From JBOGJG01 sp050747825 (GTDB lineage: Bacteria > Acidobacteriota > UBA6911 > RPQK01 > JBOGJG01), in the NCBI GenBank assembly GCA_050747825.1, contig JBOGJG010000145.1, forward strand, positions 1 to 6,143: a DNA stretch of 6,143 nt, given 5' to 3'. The position numbers and the translations under genes are program-made. Below, in pieces: positions 6,025 through 6,143 of this stretch; the first letter of the stretch is position 1, and each line of letters starts with the position of its first letter. The notes beneath the pieces are model-generated. The model searched no databases, was not told where the DNA came from, and saw only the letters and a program-made list of their open reading frames with translations.

Positions 6025-6143
6025 CGTCAACTAAAAAAGTTCCCGAAAAGGGATTCGTAGAGTCATCTAAAAAGTTCCTGAAAAATTTCTTTAATTATGG
6101 TCCAGCGGTAGGGGCTGTGGGGGGTGTGGGAAACTCCGCAGGA
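5854..6143. other. Gene-free stretch after the IS1380 transposase
   Basis: I see no supportable coding sequence in these 290 bases. They hold the transposase 3' tail, the two direct repeats at 6026-6084, an A/T-rich spacer, and a G-rich end (GGGGCTGTGGGGGGTGTGGG) that breaks off in AAACTCCGCAGGA. TCC-GCA-GGA could be the tip of a hairpin that continues beyond the window. Confidence 0.6.
6026..6084. repeat. Two 23-24-base direct repeats, possible IS terminal repeats
   Basis: The copy at 6026-6049 reads GTCAACTAAAAAAGTTCCCG followed by AAAA; the copy at 6062-6084 reads GTCATCTAAAAAGTTCCTGA followed by AAA. They differ at two substitutions and one A-run length, with 12 bases between them. Two tandem copies next to an IS remnant resemble multiple terminal repeats of another element beginning here and continuing to the right. 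They are too few and too close for a CRISPR array. Confidence 0.6.

Noticed and set aside
5770..6030. Minus-strand frame with a hydrophobic stretch resembling a membrane segment
   Set aside because: Half of it is antisense to the transposase and the hydrophobic part lies in the IS tail; no start signal or homology is evident.
6026..6084. CRISPR array
   Set aside because: Only two imperfect repeats with a 12-base gap and no further units.

Overview
The window looks like chromosomal DNA from a moderately GC-rich bacterium, most likely an acidobacterium or a relative. That placement rests on recalled protein style (the MnmA segment, the isomerase N-terminus, the rve and IS1380 transposase types) and not on a database search. 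The window is a gene graveyard. Only one gene, a zinc-dependent alcohol dehydrogenase at 952-1962, looks complete and undamaged. The IS1380-type transposase frame (4780-5853) is open but lacks its N-terminus. Everything else is truncated, frameshifted, carries stop codons or is cut by a mobile element.

Left part (1-2290), former chromosomal genes. The N-terminal about 43 residues of a sugar phosphate isomerase/epimerase-like protein (+ strand) run into a junction near 128-134. On the other side of that junction an ABC transporter ATPase (- strand) is also cut, just after its signature motif and before Walker B. The ATPase carries a further frameshift near 338-342. Next comes the C-terminal tail of a serine hydrolase of the beta-lactamase fold (717-947), four bases upstream of the intact alcohol dehydrogenase. 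After the dehydrogenase lies an internal piece of mnmA (tRNA-Uridine 2-sulfurtransferase). It has no proper N-terminus and is cut on its right by an insertion-sequence end at 2291.

Middle part (2291-4715), mobile-element debris. An IS21-like terminus with two copies of AAGTGAGCCA begins exactly where mnmA homology stops, but no istA or istB follows. A small four-cysteine zinc-ribbon protein with a poly-A frameshift comes next, then a long integrase-type (rve) transposase frame, 2866-4500. Its D-60-D-35-E catalytic residues are all still present although the frame is broken by four in-frame stops. Imperfect repeats flank the transposase and may be its multiple terminal repeats.

Right part (4715-6143). 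A 32-codon fragment of an unidentified gene is fused to an IS1380-type transposase that lacks roughly its first 100 residues but keeps the complete catalytic core and the Y-(2)-R-(3)-E-(6)-K signature. The last 290 bases have no gene; they hold two 23-24-base direct repeats that look like the end of yet another element.

The genes do not form one working pathway. The coherent reading is repeated insertion and deletion by IS elements over decaying sequence. Chimeric assembly is an alternative for the junctions that have no IS at them. I see no convincing new functional system. The most informative observations are the junctions, the catalytically preserved but stop-ridden transposase, and the loss of a usually important tRNA-modification gene.
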